A DNA stretch of 64,000 nt from Sipunculus nudus. Its lineage: Eukaryota; Annelida; Sipuncula; Golfingiida; Sipunculidae. Location: positions 17,468,241 to 17,532,240 of the forward strand of contig CM049318.1 in assembly GCA_026874595.1 (NCBI GenBank), in the 5' to 3' direction. This document shows positions 62,335 to 64,000 of this stretch, piece by piece. Made by a program: the position numbers and the translations under genes. The notes below the pieces were generated by a model that did no database searches, was not told the DNA's origin, and saw nothing but the letters and a program-made list of their open reading frames with translations. Each line of letters starts with the position of its first letter. The first letter of the stretch is position 1.

Positions 62335-62880
62335 ATCATATTTTACCCCTTATGTTTTGGGATACATCAAAGTAGGGGCGGGGAAACCTATATCTGTATT
62401 TTAGTCTGCAAAAAACAAAAATGTTGTAGTTTTTGTAACAGCTTTTATTGCGTAATGTATATAGAGCATTGTACATTGAAAGCCCTCTATCGCGGACAAT
62501 CACGAAAAACGATTTGTCCGTTATGGCGGGTTTCCGCTCCAGAGAGGGTCGGGCTCGGCAATCCTCTTATGGCAATAAGTCCGAGGTTTGGACGAGTGAC
62601 ATAAACATCCATTAAACACTACATCGATTATATATTGGGTCATTAACATAATTATTTGACGAAGAATACATGCCAACATGGACTAAGAGTGCAAGGTGTG
62701 TAGTTCCACTCATCTCCGACATCTTCGTAACTTCTTTACTACTCGTTTTTTTCAGGATCTTGAAAGACATTAACTGTTTTGAATATTCCTTGTCTTTTCT
62801 ATTTTTTTAAATAATAAAAACATGTTAAACATACATTTTTTGTTTTTTTGTTTTGAACGGATGAAGAACGCTTAAAGGAA
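62335..62880. other. No gene recognised
   Basis: AT-rich sequence between two repeat blocks, without structure that I can support. Confidence 0.4.
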
Positions 62881-62884
62881 TGTG

Positions 62885-64000
62885 TGACGTAATGTTCATT
62901 ATCTTTTTGTAAATAATGTGTTATACCTAACGTGCCTGTTCATCATTTATTTGTAATTAATCTGTAATACATGACGTGCTTGTTCATCATCGTGTGGTTC
63001 ATGTGTTATACATGAGGTGTTTGTTCATCATCTAATTGTGAATCATGGGGTATACAAGGCGTTTGTTCAACATCTATTTGTGATTTGTTTGTAATAAAAT
63101 ACGTGTTTGTTCAATATCTATATGTGATTTGTTTGTAATTAATGACGTGTTTGTCCATCATCTCTTTGTGAATCATCTGTAATACATGACGTTTTTGTTC
63201 ATCATCGTGTGGTTCATGTGTCATACATGACGTGTTTGCCCATCATCTCTTTGTGATAAATGTTTAATACACAATGTTTTTGTCCATCATCAATTTGTAA
63301 TTCATATGTAATGCATAATGTGCTTGTTCATAATCTATTTGTTATTAATGGTGATATATGGCATAATTTTTCATCATCGGTTTTTTATTTATATGTAAAA
63401 CATGACGTGCTTGTTCCTCATATATATGTGATATATGTGTCATACATTAGGTGACTGTTCATAATTAGTTTGTATTTAATTTGTAGTACATGACGTAGTT
63501 GTTCATCATCGATTTTTGATTCATGTCATTGTTTGTTTTGTGACATGTGTAATACCTGACGTGTCTGTTCATCATATATTTGGGAATAATGTTTAATACA
63601 TGGTGAGCTTGCTCATCATCTATTTGTTATTCATGTATATTACATGATGAGATGTTCATCATCTATTTGTTATTCATGTATTATACATGGTGAGTTGTTC
63701 ATCATCTATTTGTTATACATGTGTGATACATGGTGAGCTTGTTCATCATCGAAATGTTATTCATGTGTAATACATGGTGAGTATGTTCATCATCTATTTG
63801 TTATTCATGTGTAATACATGGTGAGCTTGTTCATTCTGTATTGTTATTCATGTACAAAACACGGTGAGTTGTTCATCATCTGTTTGTTTTTATGTGAAAT
63901 ACATGGTGAGCTTGTTCATCATTTATTTGTTATTTCTGGCAATACATGGTAAGTTTGTTCAATATCTATTTCCTATTTATTTGTAATACATGGTCAGCGT
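62885..64000. repeat. 45-bp minisatellite running off the right edge
   Basis: Units follow CATGGTGAGCTTGTTCATCA plus TCTATTTGTTATTCATGTG and TAATA. Near the right edge they recur at 45 bp or close to it (63,600; 63,645; 63,687; 63,729; 63,774; 63,819). Toward the left the units are more varied, with ACATGACGTGCTTGTTCATC and longer spacing. Confidence 0.92.

Noticed and set aside
62323-62604. 93-codon frame on the + strand
   Set aside because: No recognised motif and it begins in a T-run; likely chance.

Overview
The window looks like nuclear DNA of an invertebrate animal, most probably a lophotrochozoan and perhaps a bivalve mollusc. It is AT-rich. Its genes are split by introns with GT/AG sites, its LINEs are of the L1/Tx1 type, and it holds many (TA)n/(CT)n/(GT)n runs, MITE-like elements and minisatellites. 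I see no prokaryotic operons, rRNA or CRISPR. The taxon is an inference from style, not from a marker gene.

Bases 1 to about 20,510 are one satellite array with a 375-bp monomer, roughly 54 copies. It has nested higher-order repeats at offsets of 1,500, about 2,990-2,997, 4,872 and 12,361 bp. The array decays over its last 2 kb and abuts a truncated L1/Tx1-like LINE on the + strand (20,512-23,890). That LINE is split by a 1,928-bp DNA transposon with terminal inverted repeats (21,472-23,399). A second, decayed LINE lies on the - strand (25,290-26,030), its ORF1 piece separated from its ORF2 piece only by a (TG)n(TA)n microsatellite.

From 26.7 to 33 kb the + strand carries exons of a receptor-like gene: LDL-receptor class B (YWTD) propeller exons, a sushi/CCP exon, and farther on short tyrosine-motif exons like a signalling tail. 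One YWTD exon has a frameshift, and no transmembrane exon was found, so the model is partial.

The best single result is a complete eight-exon gene on the - strand, from ATG at 53,181 to the stop at 36,107. All seven introns have GT/AG sites and compatible phases. The spliced CDS is 1,182 nt (393 aa): a signal peptide, three fibronectin type III domains and a short tail without a membrane segment. A TATA box lies 48 bp upstream of the ATG. It is convergent with the + strand receptor gene. Its introns hold unrelated minisatellites (48 bp, 73 bp, and a 55-65 bp one that includes copies of an exon end and its splice donor), a 3.7-kb inverted-repeat element, a PIF/Harbinger-like MITE with a TTA target duplication, and a mariner-like element containing an open frame.

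From 53.3 to 64 kb no convincing gene was found. This part holds an exact 21-bp palindromic tandem repeat, a 1.4-kb imperfect palindrome with CTCF-core-like sequences, a 331-bp tandem repeat with a similar motif, two blocks of a ~145-bp repeat carrying TGACCTTGA sites, a MITE, and a 45-bp minisatellite running off the right edge.
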